The position numbers were made by a program, and so were the translations under genes. The notes beneath the pieces were generated by a model, which had not been told where the DNA came from, ran no database searches, and saw nothing but the letters and a program-made list of their open reading frames with translations. A stretch of DNA of 64,000 nucleotides from Panax quinquefolius (taxonomy: Eukaryota > Streptophyta > Magnoliopsida > Apiales > Araliaceae), in NCBI GenBank assembly GCA_020205615.1, contig CM035171.1, positions 27,345,741 through 27,409,740 on the forward strand, in the 5' to 3' direction. Of this stretch, positions 24,901 to 36,542 are shown in pieces. The number at the start of each line of letters is the position of its first letter. Within the stretch, counting starts at the first letter, position 1.

Positions 24901-26240
24901 CCGCATATGATCTTCTACTCAATGCGCTTCTTGCTACCACGCTCGCTTTTCAGATGGTATCAATGGTATGGTCGTAGTCTTTCAACAAATCGAGCCAACG
25001 CCGCTGCCGCATGTCGAGTTCTTTTTGGGTGAAGAAATATTTGAGGCTTTTATGGTCCAATATATCTCCACTTTCTCCCCATATAGATAGTGCCTCCAGA
25101 TCTTTAGCGCGAAAAACGATCACCGCTAACTCTAGATCATGAGTAGGATAATTCCTCTCATATTCTTTAAGTTGTCATGAGGCATAGGCTATGACTTTCC
25201 CACGCTGCATGAGAACACATCCTAACCCTTTGCCTCAAGCATCGTCAGAGATAACAAATCCATCCGAACCAGATGGTATTGTCAAAACAAAATAAATGAG
25301 TCTCCTCTTAAGCTCTTGAAACTCTTCTCGCATTCTTCGCTCCATACGAATAATTTTGTATCCTTCCGAGTCACCGAGTTAATCGGAGTAGCGATTCGAG
25401 AAAATCCTTCCACGAATCTCCGATAATAACCAATAAGCCCGTAGTTAGCTACGATTTCACCACCGCCTTTCTGCTGCTCCCAACTTTCAGATTGCTTCAA
25501 TCTTCACCGTCAATGATACTCCATGTTTTGACACCACGCGCTCAAGGAATGCTACTTCCTCAAGCCGTAACTCGCATTTCTTCAACTTAGCATAAAGCTT
25601 GTTTTCACGGGCCTTCGAGTACCAAATTTCAAATGGTGCTCATGATCTTCACGGCTTTTGAATATATGAGGATGTCATCAATAAAGACAACAACGAATCG
25701 ATCCAAATAATCCTTGAATACTCGGGCTCATCATATCCATGAAAGTCGCAGAGCATTAGTCAATCCAAAAGACATGACTAAGAATTCATAATGCCCGCAT
25801 CGAAGTTCTAAAGGCGCTTTTGAATATCCTCGCCTAATCTTCACCGATGATATCCGTAATCTAAGATCGATTTTTGAAAAGAATTGTGCTCCTCAGAATC
25901 GGGTCAAACAAGTCATCAATACGAGGTAGCGGATACCTATTCTCGATGGTGACATGGTTCAATTCCCCGATAGTCAATACAAAGTCGCATATACTCCCGC
26001 CTTTCTTCTTTACAAATAAAACAGAGCACCCCAAGGAGATGTACTAGATGAATAAAACCGATGTCCAATAACTCCTCGAAGTTGGACCTTTAACTCCCAA
26101 GTTCAATAGAGCCATTCGATATGGGGTTTTAGAAATGGGCTTTGTACCAAAGTTCAAGATCAATAAAGAATTCAACTTCACGCTCGGGGTAGACCGGAAG
26201 TTCTTCAGAAATACGCCAGAAAGTTACTAACAATGTGAAT
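24901..26240 (-). pseudogene. pol: element B reverse transcriptase and RNase H, disrupted
   Basis: RNase H occupies about 24915-25290 and RT about 25290-26240. GLIGYYRRFVEGFSRIATPI and [11 protein letters not shown] (25282-25500) mark the RT connection region. The RT active site is still legible near 25670-25705 as FVVVFIDDIL, with both aspartates kept, although several frame changes interrupt the domain. The RT N-terminus lies near 26100-26230. No open frame spans the enzyme. Confidence 0.82.
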
Positions 26241-26770
26241 ATTATTCAAATCGACGTGTCTTTATTCAAATCCATAACATGGGCTAAGAAAGCTTGACAT
26301 CCGCTTTTTAATAAACGAATAGCTTTTATGGCTTGATATAACAAACAAAGGATTGATTTTAATGGTTTAGTTGCTTGAATTCAAATAACAAAGTTGTTTA
26401 AGAATATGAAAACTAACAACCTTACGAAAAATAATCAATTTTGGTATGATGAGTAGTTAACCAATCAATCCCTAAAATCACATCAAAAGCAAGTATCTTT
26501 AAAGAGATAAGGTCAATGTAATGTGATGGTGCCAACTTGATCAAACAAGATTTATAAACAAAGGATGTGATGAAAGTTTCTCCTAACTCTGAGTTTCCAC
26601 AGATAAATCAAAGTCTAATTTCTCCTGAGTCAAATTTAAACGCTGAGCACAAGTAGAGAGATAAATGAATGGGTAGCACCGAGATTCAGTAAGGTATAAA
26701 CTTCACAAGAATTTATGATTAGCTTACCCGTGATCACCTCGCTTGGGTTCCTCGATTTTGACCACCACAA
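26241..26770 (-). pseudogene. pol: element B aspartic protease, disrupted
   Basis: VITGKLIINSCEVYTLLNLG followed by ATHSFIS (within 26636-26896) is the region around the protease active site. Relatives have FDSG; here the catalytic Asp is Asn and Ser is Leu, so the protease is dead even without the frame changes. The C-terminal part is recognisable at 26455-26520 by comparison with element D. Confidence 0.78.
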
Positions 26771-27830
26771 CAAACGCTTCTTCCAGAACCGCTGACTTTG
26801 ACTTTTCTCGGGATGTACCTTTCGAGTCACCATCCCCATTGAACTTGGTTTCGCTACACAAGATAATCTCGAGCGATATGTCCTTCCTTTCCACAATTAT
26901 AGCATACCTTGAACTGCTAGGGCGCTTTGATCGATATGTCCTTCTTTCCCAAGATTTATAGTATACGACCGGTGGTCGCTTCTCCTCCCTTGAACCAATC
27001 ATTGCTGCCGGTGCCGACGCCTTCACATCATTATGTTGAATCTCCTTTTTTAAAATCTCCCCCTCGCTTCTTCTATTCTCACGGCCATGATTACCACCAG
27101 AGTGGTTGCCGCTTTGTCCGTATTCTTCTTTCTCCACCGGTTATCGTTGTTCGATGACCGCCACACCGGTATGATCCTCGTCAGGGTCCCTCTACTGAAC
27201 CGTATCGTTATCTCGCTCTAATAATTGAGCCCTGCTGACAACATCCGAATAGAGAGAAAATTTATGAGAAATGAGATATCGACGATGCCGGGTTTCAAAC
27301 CTCTCGTAAACATCCGCCATATACGCTCCTCATTCTCCACCAAATGAGGTGCAAACTCGATAACTCCGCAAACTTCGCCTCGCATCGGGACACCGCCATG
27401 TTGTTTTGTTCCAATCTAATAAACTCTACCTCCTTCATACGACGAACACTTTCGTGAAAGTATTTGTCATCAACAGCTTCAAATGTCTCCCAAAGACATG
27501 CCGAAAAGGCCGGATGGATGGTACGCTTCACGATTCCCACCAAGAATCCGCCATTACTTACGGAACATAAAAGTGGCGAATGGAACTTTCGTTCCTCCGC
27601 ATCCCAAGACATCGAATATCTTGGTAATTTGTTTGACCCACGCCTCCGCCTTTATCGGATCCGCTTTTCCCCAAAATTCGTGGTCCCAACTTTTTGAATT
27701 GTTTGTCGTGACTAAACCGTATGCGTTGCATTGTTTCTTCCTATATTTTGAACAGAATCTCCTTCGTTCTGGTTTTGCATGAACCGCAAAAAGCTTCTAA
27801 ACATCTCATCGCTCATCGCTCTCGCTCAAG
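26771..27830 (-). pseudogene. gag: element B Gag, disrupted
   Basis: The capsid part is legible at 27295-27612: FEAVDDKYFHESVRRMKEVE and FIRLEQNNMAVSRCEAKFAE match the conserved Gag core of these chromoviruses. The linker (26724-27137) is basic and Gly/Ser/Asn-rich, and the zinc knuckle after it is frame-shifted (only YAIIVERKD then LCS remains of the Cys-His motif). Frame changes occur near 27140, 27300 and 27620. Confidence 0.78.
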
Positions 27831-28132
27831 TGGTGTTGTTTATGTGAGAGAACATTGCCACTGCTGCATCGCTTCTCCTCATGGGTGAGCAAAAAGTGTC
27901 TACTGGCCTCATTTACTCCATCATAACATTCTCAATTCGACATTCTCAAATATCGCCATAAAACAAGGGGGTTAATTTAACAAATTAACATATCACATAA
28001 TATCCCTATATTACGACCGACCAACAAATAAGCTTAGTAGGACACACTAGCAAAGGATTTACTCTGCCTCCCTCCTAGTTCTATTCCCCGATCTCCGCCA
28101 GAGATCATATCCCTAAGCTCGATACTTAATCA
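27831..28132 (-). other. element B leader with eroded primer-binding site
   Basis: Untranslated leader between gag and the 5' LTR. The primer site at about 28116-28130 (GCTCGATACTTAAT on the plus strand) is an eroded form of the GCTCTGATACCAAT seen in element C. No ORF of note. Confidence 0.65.
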
Positions 28133-28689
28133 TGACGCCCCAAAATAGGTATACAACACCCATTTTGAGTCGTCAACAATATACATGTAAAACAACTACA
28201 CAACTTTATTAATACAACATAAAAACACTTAAACTCGTGATTTTTAAATACAAATATTGCCATCTAGACAATATTCATACCCAAATAAGTCCTCATTACA
28301 ATTATTGATACATTATTTTACAAAATGGTGAGGACTACTAAAACAACTTCTAGAACCTTCATTCCATACCCCGACTAAGACTTCGCTACATTCTCGCCTC
28401 CCGAGAAGAAAAAATGGAACAAAAAGGAAAAGGGTGAGCTCAACTAGCCCAAGAAAGAATATTACGACTAAGATAATATAGTAACAAATTATCGTTAGTC
28501 TTCAACAGGAAAAATCTAATAGAATATAATATACAACCAGTTTTTAAATCAATATTCGCAATGAAAAATAATAATTCATTAGAAGAGTTAAGTAGAGAAT
28601 GAAATCTACTATCTTCTATATATGAATTTAAAAGTTCATCATCAATATTTTATCCCTATAACATCAATCAATATATATCTGGAATCAAA

Positions 28690-28830
28690 TATTCATCTTT
28701 GCACTACAGGCCAAAGATATTCATCAGTTGGTCATGTTCATCTAAACACCTGTTCATCTTTGCACTACGGGCCAAAGATATTCATCAGAAAATCATTCAT
28801 CTTTGCACTACATGCCAAAGATATTCAGTA
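28690..28830 (-). repeat. type-2 hairpin array, element B 5' LTR
   Basis: Three units, CATCTTTGCACTAC(AG/GG/AT)GCCAAAGATATTCA, at about 28696, 28757 and 28797. Confidence 0.8.
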
Positions 28831-29411
28831 ATATCATCATTTAGGACTGAGGATGATGAAAAATATTTTAAAGAAAACGAATCCAGTGAAACAAAAGAAT
28901 AAATATTAAGGATTCAGATTTCAAATTATTCCATGTCCAAAAATACCTCATAAATAATCATAGTGGAGTAAAATTCAAGAATGATCAAAACATGGATACA
29001 ATCAAAGCTAGTATCCATAATAGATATTTTGACAAAAAATAAAATTTTAATTTTTCCGTGAATAAGGTCAGATTCGTGAATAAAGTCAGATAATGTGAAT
29101 AAAGGCCAGATACGTGAATAAGAACTCCCGACACAAAAAAGTTCAAAATTTGATAAAAAGTTCAAACCAATATTTTGGCATAATGATATTGAAGAAAATA
29201 ATATCATTTAAGAAAAAATAACATCCCTTACCTCGAAAAAATAATAAGATTTCCTCGAATAATACTCAATATAGTGTCAAGGAAACTCAGCACCGTATAA
29301 CAACAACACTCAAAGTATCAAAATACTCACAAGAATACGCCAATATATAGAGAGAGAAAGAGAGAGAAATTTCAGCTTTCGTGTGATTTTCAATTCTAAC
29401 CTAAGCACCCT

Positions 29412-29418
29412 ATTTATA
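29412..29418 (-). promoter_or_regulatory. TATA box, element B 5' LTR
   Basis: Minus strand TATAAAT in TCTATAAATAGGGTGC; would drive the full-length B transcript. Confidence 0.6.
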
Positions 29419-30933
29419 GAAAAAATGCTTAGAACACCAAAGCGTAAAATTTATTAAAATAATTTTATTTAATAAATATTCAAGCCTACCACCCAAGAAT
29501 CCTAATTTAGCTCATTTAACACACATGTGGGATTGAAAAAAAACTTTTTTTGATTAAAAATAATTTAAAACTTCCAAAAATCAATTATTCTCGAACTTCG
29601 TAACTTCAATAATTCATAATAAATAGCCCTTTATCGAAAAAATTCAAACCTCATGTCCTTTCCATAGGAAATTCCATTCTCTACAACTTTACGTAAGAAA
29701 GTTTTTCCAAATTCCAAACAAAAAATTGACCAAATCCACAAACCAAGCGATTTTACAAAGCTATAATCAAATTTCAAATAAAGAAATGGGGTCCACCGAC
29801 ACACAAAAACATGTGTTAATCATTTAATGCAACAAAAATACTCTTTCTCCTCATATACTCATATATCCCACATTCATTGTAAAAATATCACCATTATTAT
29901 ATATTATTAAATATAATAATATATTTAAATGAATTATTTTATCGTAAAAGATAAAATATTAATTTTCAACAATTGTCACATTAAAAAATTTCTCCATCTA
30001 TATCCACATAAAATCAATATTTTCTCATCATATAAATCAATAATTAATTATTCACAAATAATATTACGTAATCACAATATCGACAACCAGTGCAGCTCCT
30101 CAGAAAGAGGGGGCTTTCCAATAAGGATCTCTCCTTATCGGCGCAAATTAGATGACCAAACCTCTCCTTAGATGTAACTTTCTAGACATCGCCAATAATG
30201 TTATCTAATAATATTATTCAGATAATATGAATTATTGTCTGATAATGGAAAATATCGTAGTGACAATTATCAAACAACAAGAATATAAAATATCAACGCA
30301 AAGAATTATCAATCAATAAAATAAAATATCGAATAAAGAATTATCGTAACAATTATCGAGTAGTGCCTTCACGTAAGAATCAATAATTGTGCAATACCGC
30401 GCAGTGTCTACGTGTGTTTTAACCACCGAAAGTATTTCAACAAGATAATCTGTAATAACAACGCCGCTATTTATAAACAACTTATATTTGTCGCTTTCTT
30501 CATCCAATCGCTTTCACATGGGGCCCACATAAGATCAACTGCCGCATTTAATATTCCCTACAACAAGAATATTCCCAAATAATATTCCAACAACAAATAT
30601 TCCACGCACTTGCTTAAAATAAATATTCCCCATAACAACAATGAATAAAACAACCCTATTTTATAACCACTTCATTATTTTAAATATTTTTACATTTATT
30701 CATATTTTACCCATAACTAACTAACATTAATTAATCAAATCAACCCTTTACTATTTCAAAATAATAAATAGAGGAAATTTAATTTTTTTAAAATAAGTTC
30801 CATTGTTATTAGGGGAGGTGGTGCAAGTTTGATAATACTTGCAGGACTAAATTAAATATGAAGAAAAAGAGGAAGGTATTATACTGTAATATTTTGAGCC
30901 CTAAAACGTGCAATTATCGAAACTATATTTTCC

Positions 30934-30940
30934 TATAAAT
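30934..30940 (+). promoter_or_regulatory. TATA box, element A 3' LTR
   Basis: TATAAAT in TCCTATAAATAGAAGCTC. Confidence 0.6.
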
Positions 30941-31138
30941 AGAAGCTCATTCTTCCTTCATTTCTCACCAATTCACTAAAGCTATAGAACATTTATTATA
31001 CAGAGAAATTATAAAGAAAAAGAAGAAGAGAAGTCTGCTACCTCACTATTCCAGTATCCAGTCTTCTTCTAAGGTAAGGGGTATTATTTCTTTCGTATTC
31101 ATAAAGAGAGTTATTTTCTTTCAATACTCGTAAGGGTT

Positions 31139-31500
31139 GTTATTCCATTCTTTATTATTCTGTTGGAATAACCTGTCTGTGCGGTCTATCGCATGCCTGG
31201 TGAATTCTGTTGTTATTCCATTCTTTATTATTCTGTTGGAATATCCTGTCTGTGTGGATTACGTATGAAATGGTTCCATTCTTTATTATTCTGTTGGAAT
31301 ATCATGTATGTGCGGGTTACGCATGACCTAGTTTCATTCTTTATCATTCTGTTGGAATAACCTGTCTATGCGGATTACGCACGCCTGATGAATTCTTCTG
31401 TTATTCCATTCTTTATTATTTTGTTGGAATAACCTGTCTATGTGGATTACCTCATGCATGGTGAATGATCCTTCGTATTCTTTCCTTATTAAATTATGGA
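31139..31500 (+). repeat. type-1 hairpin array, element A 3' LTR
   Basis: Five to six units of TTATTCCATTCTTTATTATT, then CTGTTGGAATAACCTGTCTG and a variable spacer. The CTGTTGG/CCTGTCTG forms here contrast with CTCGCTGG/CTCCGTCTG in the 5' LTR copy. Confidence 0.8.
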
Positions 31501-31839
31501 AATGATCTGTCTACGTGGATTACCGCATGGCGGGCAAAAATCCATTTGCAGTTTCATATATTTTATTATACTCAGTTGGTTAAAGTTTTGGCTTCTATAC
31601 TCCATAAAATTAGTAGAATATCCTGGATATTTGCACTTCATCTAGTATCTTTTCATGGAAATATTCTTCTGAGCATTCTTGAATTTTACTCCACAAAACA
31701 GTATCATGTTGACAATTTGGACGTTATTGATTTCTGGATAAATTAAATTATAAATCTTTAAAAATTTATCCTTGAACTTGTTTTATTGAATTCTTATATC
31801 ATTGTCATCATCCTCATGTTTATAATATGTTGAAAGTCA

Positions 31840-32080
31840 TCTGTGGCCTGTAGTGCATAGATGGACTTGGTGTGATTATGACTGGGGATTTTTCGGTATA
31901 ATCAAGATCGTAATGTTACAAATGATGTGGTAAAAGTCCACATTGGCCGTAGTGTATTGATGGACAGTTGTTGGCATGATCATAACCATTGATGAATACA
32001 CGAATATCCTTGGCCCGTAGTGCATGGATAATTTGTTGTCGTGATACTAATGAATATCCTTGGCTGTAGGGCAGGGATGA
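31840..32080 (+). repeat. type-2 hairpin array, element A 3' LTR
   Basis: Four units in plus orientation, including ATCTGTGGCCTGTAGTGCATAGAT, ATCCTTGGCCCGTAGTGCATGGAT and ATCCTTGGCTGTAGGGCAGGGAT; stems pair while the GCACTAC-type loop is retained. Confidence 0.7.
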
Positions 32081-32616
32081 TGTGGTTTATTTATTAAGCT
32101 GAGTCTCAGCGATAAAAGTGATGAAAAACCTTTTAAATCATAAAAGATAGTAGATTTTATTCTCTACTTTACTCTTCTAATGGATTGCTTGTTCCGCTGC
32201 AATCAAACTTGATGTTTGTTATATTTTATCAGTTTAACACTGTCGAAGGCTAACAATAAATTATTCTGCATTATCTTAGTCATAATATTTCTTACTGGGC
32301 TAGTTGAGCTCACCCTTTCTTTTACTGTTCTCTTCCGGAAATGAGAATATAGCTGGGACAAGTCGGGGAACGGATTGACGGTCCAGATGGTTATTTTAGT
32401 AGTCCTCACTATTCTATAAAATAGTGTGACAATAAATGTAATGAGGACTCCATTAAGTGTGGATATTGTCTAGATGACAATATTCTTATTAAAACTCTTA
32501 GATTATGTTTTGTCGTATTTTACACGACTGTTGTATAATTAAGTTGTATTTGAATTTTGTACCATGTATTTAGCGACTCAAGATGGGTGATGTATACCTA
32601 TTTTGGGGGCGTCACA

Positions 32617-34325
32617 CTAAAGATTGTCTATAGCGATAGAATCGTCGCTATAGGTGTTCTTCGTGTTCTTCATGAAACCCAAAAACTCATGTGCAGTTAT
32701 CGTGGGTATTACTTTGACCAAGTGTTATTCTTAATCTGTGATGATTCAAGGCATGCTTGCGGTTAGATCTTATAGTGTTAGTGTAGATCTACATGATCCA
32801 GCAACAATTATGGCCAACAAGCATAAATTGAGAGAGATCTAAGCCATCAAAGTGGCTGTGAGAGGATGTTCTTCATTTCCGGGTTGCCCAGAAATGAAGA
32901 ACAGTTCGAGCATGCACCCTTGGGCTTCCACAACTTGCAATCCTATTAATGTTTATGTGATTTAAGACGTCTAGATTGTAGCTAGCATGTAATATTACAG
33001 ATCTAATACAACACATCACCATAACAACAAAACACTAGCAAGATCTTGATCGGTCAATGGCTGTCAGAAAGTATGTTCTTTATGTTTCTGGAAATTCCAG
33101 AAAATGCATTCGTGACCGAGTACCCTAGTTTGATCACTAACTACATTCAATCACTTGATGATTTAAGATATCTAAAGGCCAGAATCTAAAGTCCAGATTA
33201 TAGGCTACAATCTAGTTAGAAAAACAACATCAAACATTCAATCATCTGACAGATCTTGACCTTCAATGATCTTGTCAGACGCTGAAAACCCATTTCTGGG
33301 TTACCCAGAAACTTTGCAAGTCATGGTCGGTCAACGCAGTTTGACCTTCCATAACTTGTAATATACACATGATCTAAGTTTGATTTCAATCCCAGATCAA
33401 AGAGTACATATCAAACTACAACTAACAACTTTCCAAACACAAAACTCATTAAAGATCACAGAGATATAAGGCCTGACATTCGGTTGTCAGAGCACAAAAT
33501 AATTTTTTCCAGATTTTGTAAAACTTCAAATCCGAGCCTCTAGATGTTATGGATCTAACATCTAGCAACCCAGATCATCATTATACACCATAAACAACAT
33601 ATCTTAACAATAAATCATAACATCTAACATATAGATCAAGATCAGATTTCTAGGGTTAGTTTTTATACCTCACTTTAATCTTCTTGTATTTGGACTTCTG
33701 ATTTATTAGTGGATTTCGTGGGGCTGGTTTTGTGACTGAAAAACTAACGAAATTTCAAAGGTGTGGAGCTTGAGGGAGTTTAGTTGAGTGTTGGGACAAA
33801 ATAAGCTAACAAATGTCATTTCTCTCTCTTCCAATCTATTTATATAAGTGTTATACAATGGACTTGGTTGAGATATTGAATCTGATTTGCTGGAATTATA
33901 AGTCACAATGTCAACCAAGTTGGTCACCAACTCTTAATTTGGTAGGATTTGGAAGCAGGCTAAATAAAAAAAATGACAAAAGTGTATTTTTAGTCTTTTT
34001 GTTTACACTTTTAATGGCCATTTTGTCATTTTCCCTAACCCTTAGGGTTTAACCCTAAGGTTTAGCATATAAAATTTGTAGAATTTAGCAATTAGGGTTT
34101 GAAAATGTAACATTTTAATTTCTAAATAAAAATTAATTTCTAAAAATTACCAATTACGATTTTCTTAATTAGGTTAGGTTTCTAATTACCTTATATAGGG
34201 ACATTAGGGTTTAATTATTTAATAATTATAGTTAACCTTGCTAATTTAGTAATTAGGGTTTACAATTAGTTATTAGGTTTTAAAATTACTAATTAGGGTT
34301 ACTAAATATAGAAATTAGGATTTCA
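32617..34325 (-). repeat. element H 5' LTR, middle part
   Basis: Continues the H LTR after the element A insertion; equivalent to 6614-8315. It repeats the phased hairpins (about 32655-33530), TATA (33838-33844) and telo-box region (34045-34300, one motif mutated). It ends abruptly within AAATTAGGATTTC, where pol of A' follows. Confidence 0.88.
33838..33844 (-). promoter_or_regulatory. TATA box of H 5' LTR
   Basis: Minus strand TATAAAT in TATATAAATAGATTGG; same place as 7837 in the other LTR. Confidence 0.6.
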
Positions 34326-34620
34326 TAACGCGTTTTTCACATATCTATGTTACGTAAATATGAAAGACCCCGAACCACATTATTGAATTAGAACCGCATT
34401 TAGATAGAGGAAGATTTAACGATGAAGAGTTACCTGTTAAAATCTTGGATAAGAATGATCATATTCTACACTCTAAAGTTATACCTCAAATCAAAGTTTT
34501 GTGGAGAAACCACGATGTTGAGGAAATGACCTGGGAGTTAGAATCTGAAATGAAATCAAGGTATCCTCACCTCTTTGACATACCAGGTACACACCCTAAT
34601 TTCGAGGACAAAATTTCATA
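34326..34620 (+). pseudogene. pol: element A' integrase C-terminus with readable chromodomain
   Basis: The first 140 bp are frame-broken. From about 34462 one frame is open to the stop at 34620 and reads VIPQIKVLWRNHDVEEMTWE, then LESEMKSRYPHLFDIPGTHP. This is the CR-type chromodomain at the end of Tekay-lineage integrases, thought to steer integration to heterochromatin. The aromatic and acidic positions W, WE and Y are present. No start codon lies in the fragment, so it is a relic. Confidence 0.85.
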
Positions 34621-34632
34621 AGAAGGGGAGGT
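34621..34632 (+). other. polypurine tract of A'
   Basis: AGAAGGGGAGGT right after the pol stop and before the LTR head TGTAAGATCC. Confidence 0.8.
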
Positions 34633-35433
34633 TGTAAGATCCCCATCTTTTATGAATAAAGAATAATTTTCTCGAAATATATTTTTGAATATTATGGTGT
34701 GGATTTGATATAATGTTATAGTTGTGGGTAATATTTATAAATTTTACAAAGTAAGCAAGTGGTTATATAATATTCGATTGGTCTGGGAATATATTCGTTT
34801 TAGCGGGGAATATTCAGATGCGGCACTACCAGACAATCATCAATGGACCCCACAACGAAAGTATTGTCGTAGTTAGAAAACAACAAAATTATCTTTTATA
34901 AAAATAACTACGAAAAGTGTTCATCGTTAAAACCTATTTGAACTACCCAGTAGTAAAAGTATAGTAATACGCTGGCATGATTGCATAAGTAGCACACGGT
35001 ATTGATTATCGATGCTTACGTGAGAAGTCACTCATTTATACTCAATTATTGCTACAAAGAATTATCGCATCATATCTCTCATATTATTGATTCAATTATT
35101 GTCACAATATCATCTACTTAATATTTATTATTATTAAATCAATAATTGAGACGACAAAGTTATTCATATTATTTGCAATATTGACAATGTCTAGAAGTTC
35201 TGTCAATGAGAGGTTTAGTCACCTAATTGCGCGCCAATAAGGAGAAATCCTTATCAGAAAGCCCCTTCTTTCCTGAGAACGACCTGGTTGTTAAATATTG
35301 TGAGTTATAATATTAATGATGAATAAGTTGTGTTGATTAAAGATGAAATTGATAGTTCCATTGTGTTGGAATTATTAGTGTTAGTGGAAACCGACATTTA
35401 TTCCGATAACAATTGATGTCTGGAGGTTATATT
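34633..35433 (+). repeat. element A' 3' LTR, head part
   Basis: Aligns with the first 800 bp of the element A 5' LTR and stops at GGAGGTTATAT, where D's LTR tail TGTGACGCCC begins. The rest presumably lies beyond element D outside the window. Confidence 0.85.
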
Positions 35434-36513
35434 TGTGACGCCCCCAAAATAGGTTTACATCACCTATTCTGAATCGTCAAATACATGGTACAGAATACAA
35501 ATACAACTTAATTATACAACTGTCGTGTAAAGTACGATAAAACATAAGTTGTGAGTTTTAATACAAATATTGTCGTCTAGACAATATTCAAACTCAAATT
35601 CAATATTATTACATTTATTTTCCACTATTTCACCGAATAGTGAGGACTACTAATGCTATCATCTCGTCCGTCTACCCGCTTCCCGACTAGTCCCTCGCTA
35701 CGCTCTCATTTCACAGAGAACAATAAAAGTAAAAGGGTGAGCTCAACTAGCACAAGAGGGAAATATTATGACTAAGATAATGCAGAATATATTATCGTTA
35801 GCCTTCAACAATGTTAAACTAATACAATATAACAACCATTAAGTTTAACTGCAGCGGAACAAACAATCCATTAAAAGAGTCAAGTAGAGAATAAAATTGT
35901 AATACCCGGAGAAAATAAAAATAAAAATAAAATAAATAAATAATATTTAAATCCATATTTTAATTGGACTTTCTTATGTTTGGGTTAAACATTATTTTTT
36001 TAAATTATGTGGACTAAAATAAGTAAGATATTTCTTTAATTTGGGCCTTAAAACTAATTTGGTTTAATTTATATGTGTGGGTAAAATTAAAATTTTATTT
36101 AAATTAGGAGAGTTCATCAGTTATATAAATAAATATTTAAACCCTAACCTATCTCACGTATCTCTAATAATTGACTGCGAAAGGAAAAAGAAGTAGCGCA
36201 GCCGCATTACAGAAAAGGGAGAAAAGAAAGGGAACGAACTGAGTAAAGTTAAGGTATGTAAAATTTATTTTCTGTATATTAGTGTAATCAATTATTTTGA
36301 GCAAATAAGATCGCATATGTGGAGGAAGTCGGCTAATCAGACTGGCTCAATATAATAGTTCAGTTCATGTCATTATGGTTGGTCCAGGAGATGACAGTGT
36401 ATAAGATGAATTCTTATATCTTAATAATTAACATAGTACTTGTTATTATTATTATAGTTCACGTGCCTGTTAATAAAATAAAAAAAAAGAAAAAGAATTT
36501 GAATCATGTGTTA

Positions 36514-36542
36514 TGATATATATATATATATATATATATATA
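36514..36542. repeat. (AT)n microsatellite in F
   Basis: About 14 AT dinucleotides. Confidence 0.85.

Larger units (their letters stand above)
20726..30799 (-). mobile_element. element B: full-length but dead gypsy chromovirus (Tekay-like)
   Basis: Two LTRs (20726-23315 and 28133-30799) flank an interior with gag, protease, RT, RNase H and integrase in the usual order on the minus strand. Both outer ends lack about ten terminal LTR bases: the left lacks the GGCGTCACA tail and the right lacks the TGTAAGACCCC head. So no target duplication can be read. All coding parts have many stops and frame changes. Confidence 0.88.
28133..30799 (-). repeat. element B 5' LTR
   Basis: Tail starts TGACGCCCCAAAATAGG after the eroded primer site and aligns with the 3' LTR throughout, including three type-2 hairpins (28690-28830) and a TATA box (29412). 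The head is cut after AAATAAGTT; about 11 bases (GGGGTCTTACA on plus) are missing and element A's 3' LTR follows. Confidence 0.87.
13840..32616 (+). mobile_element. element A: gypsy chromovirus (Tekay-like), heavily rearranged
   Basis: The left end TGTAAGATCC and right end GGGGGCGTCACA are LTR termini, and CTAAA flanks both ends (13834-13838 with one extra A, and 32617-32621) inside the H LTR, where the intact copy has CTAAA once. It contains a truncated 5' LTR, an inverted LTR relic, broken RT-RNase H-integrase, element B, and the distal two thirds of a 3' LTR. Gag, protease and the first part of RT are gone. Confidence 0.85.
30800..32616 (+). repeat. element A 3' LTR, head missing
   Basis: Picks up at CCATTGTTATTAGGGGAGG, equivalent to about 14885 in the 5' LTR, and runs through TATA (30934), type-1 array (31139-31500), type-2 array (31840-32080) and tail to GGGGGCGTCACA at 32616. 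About 1.05 kb of head plus the end of integrase are missing, probably lost when B inserted or afterwards. Confidence 0.85.
4100..34325 (-). mobile_element. element H: gypsy-type non-autonomous element with long LTRs (TR-GAG-like), interrupted
   Basis: Read on the minus strand, H has a 5' LTR (34325-32617 continuing 13839-11496), an initiator-Met primer site, an upstream ORF, gag, a purine tract and a 3' LTR (8976-4100). The 3' LTR is about 4.88 kb while the interior is only about 2.5 kb. Gag stops at the point where protease would follow, and no protease, RT, RNase H or integrase is present, so H matches the TR-GAG or LARD class of non-autonomous elements. About 660 bp of the 5' LTR head is missing at 34325, where a different element begins. 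The left boundary at 4100 is blurred by divergence, so no target duplication can be given. Confidence 0.8.
34326..35433 (+). mobile_element. element A' fragment: integrase end, purine tract and LTR head
   Basis: A second A-family copy, starting mid-integrase at CATAACG and ending in its 3' LTR where element D is inserted. About 110 bp of its integrase (34327-34437) duplicate 20606-20724 of element A, and both share the variant CACATATCTATG where element D has ACATATCCATG. So A and A' are close relatives but separate copies. Confidence 0.8.

Noticed and set aside
28622..28902. Short plus-strand frames with repeated CTTGPKIF-like peptides
   Set aside because: They are translations of the type-2 hairpin repeats in the B LTR, not genes.
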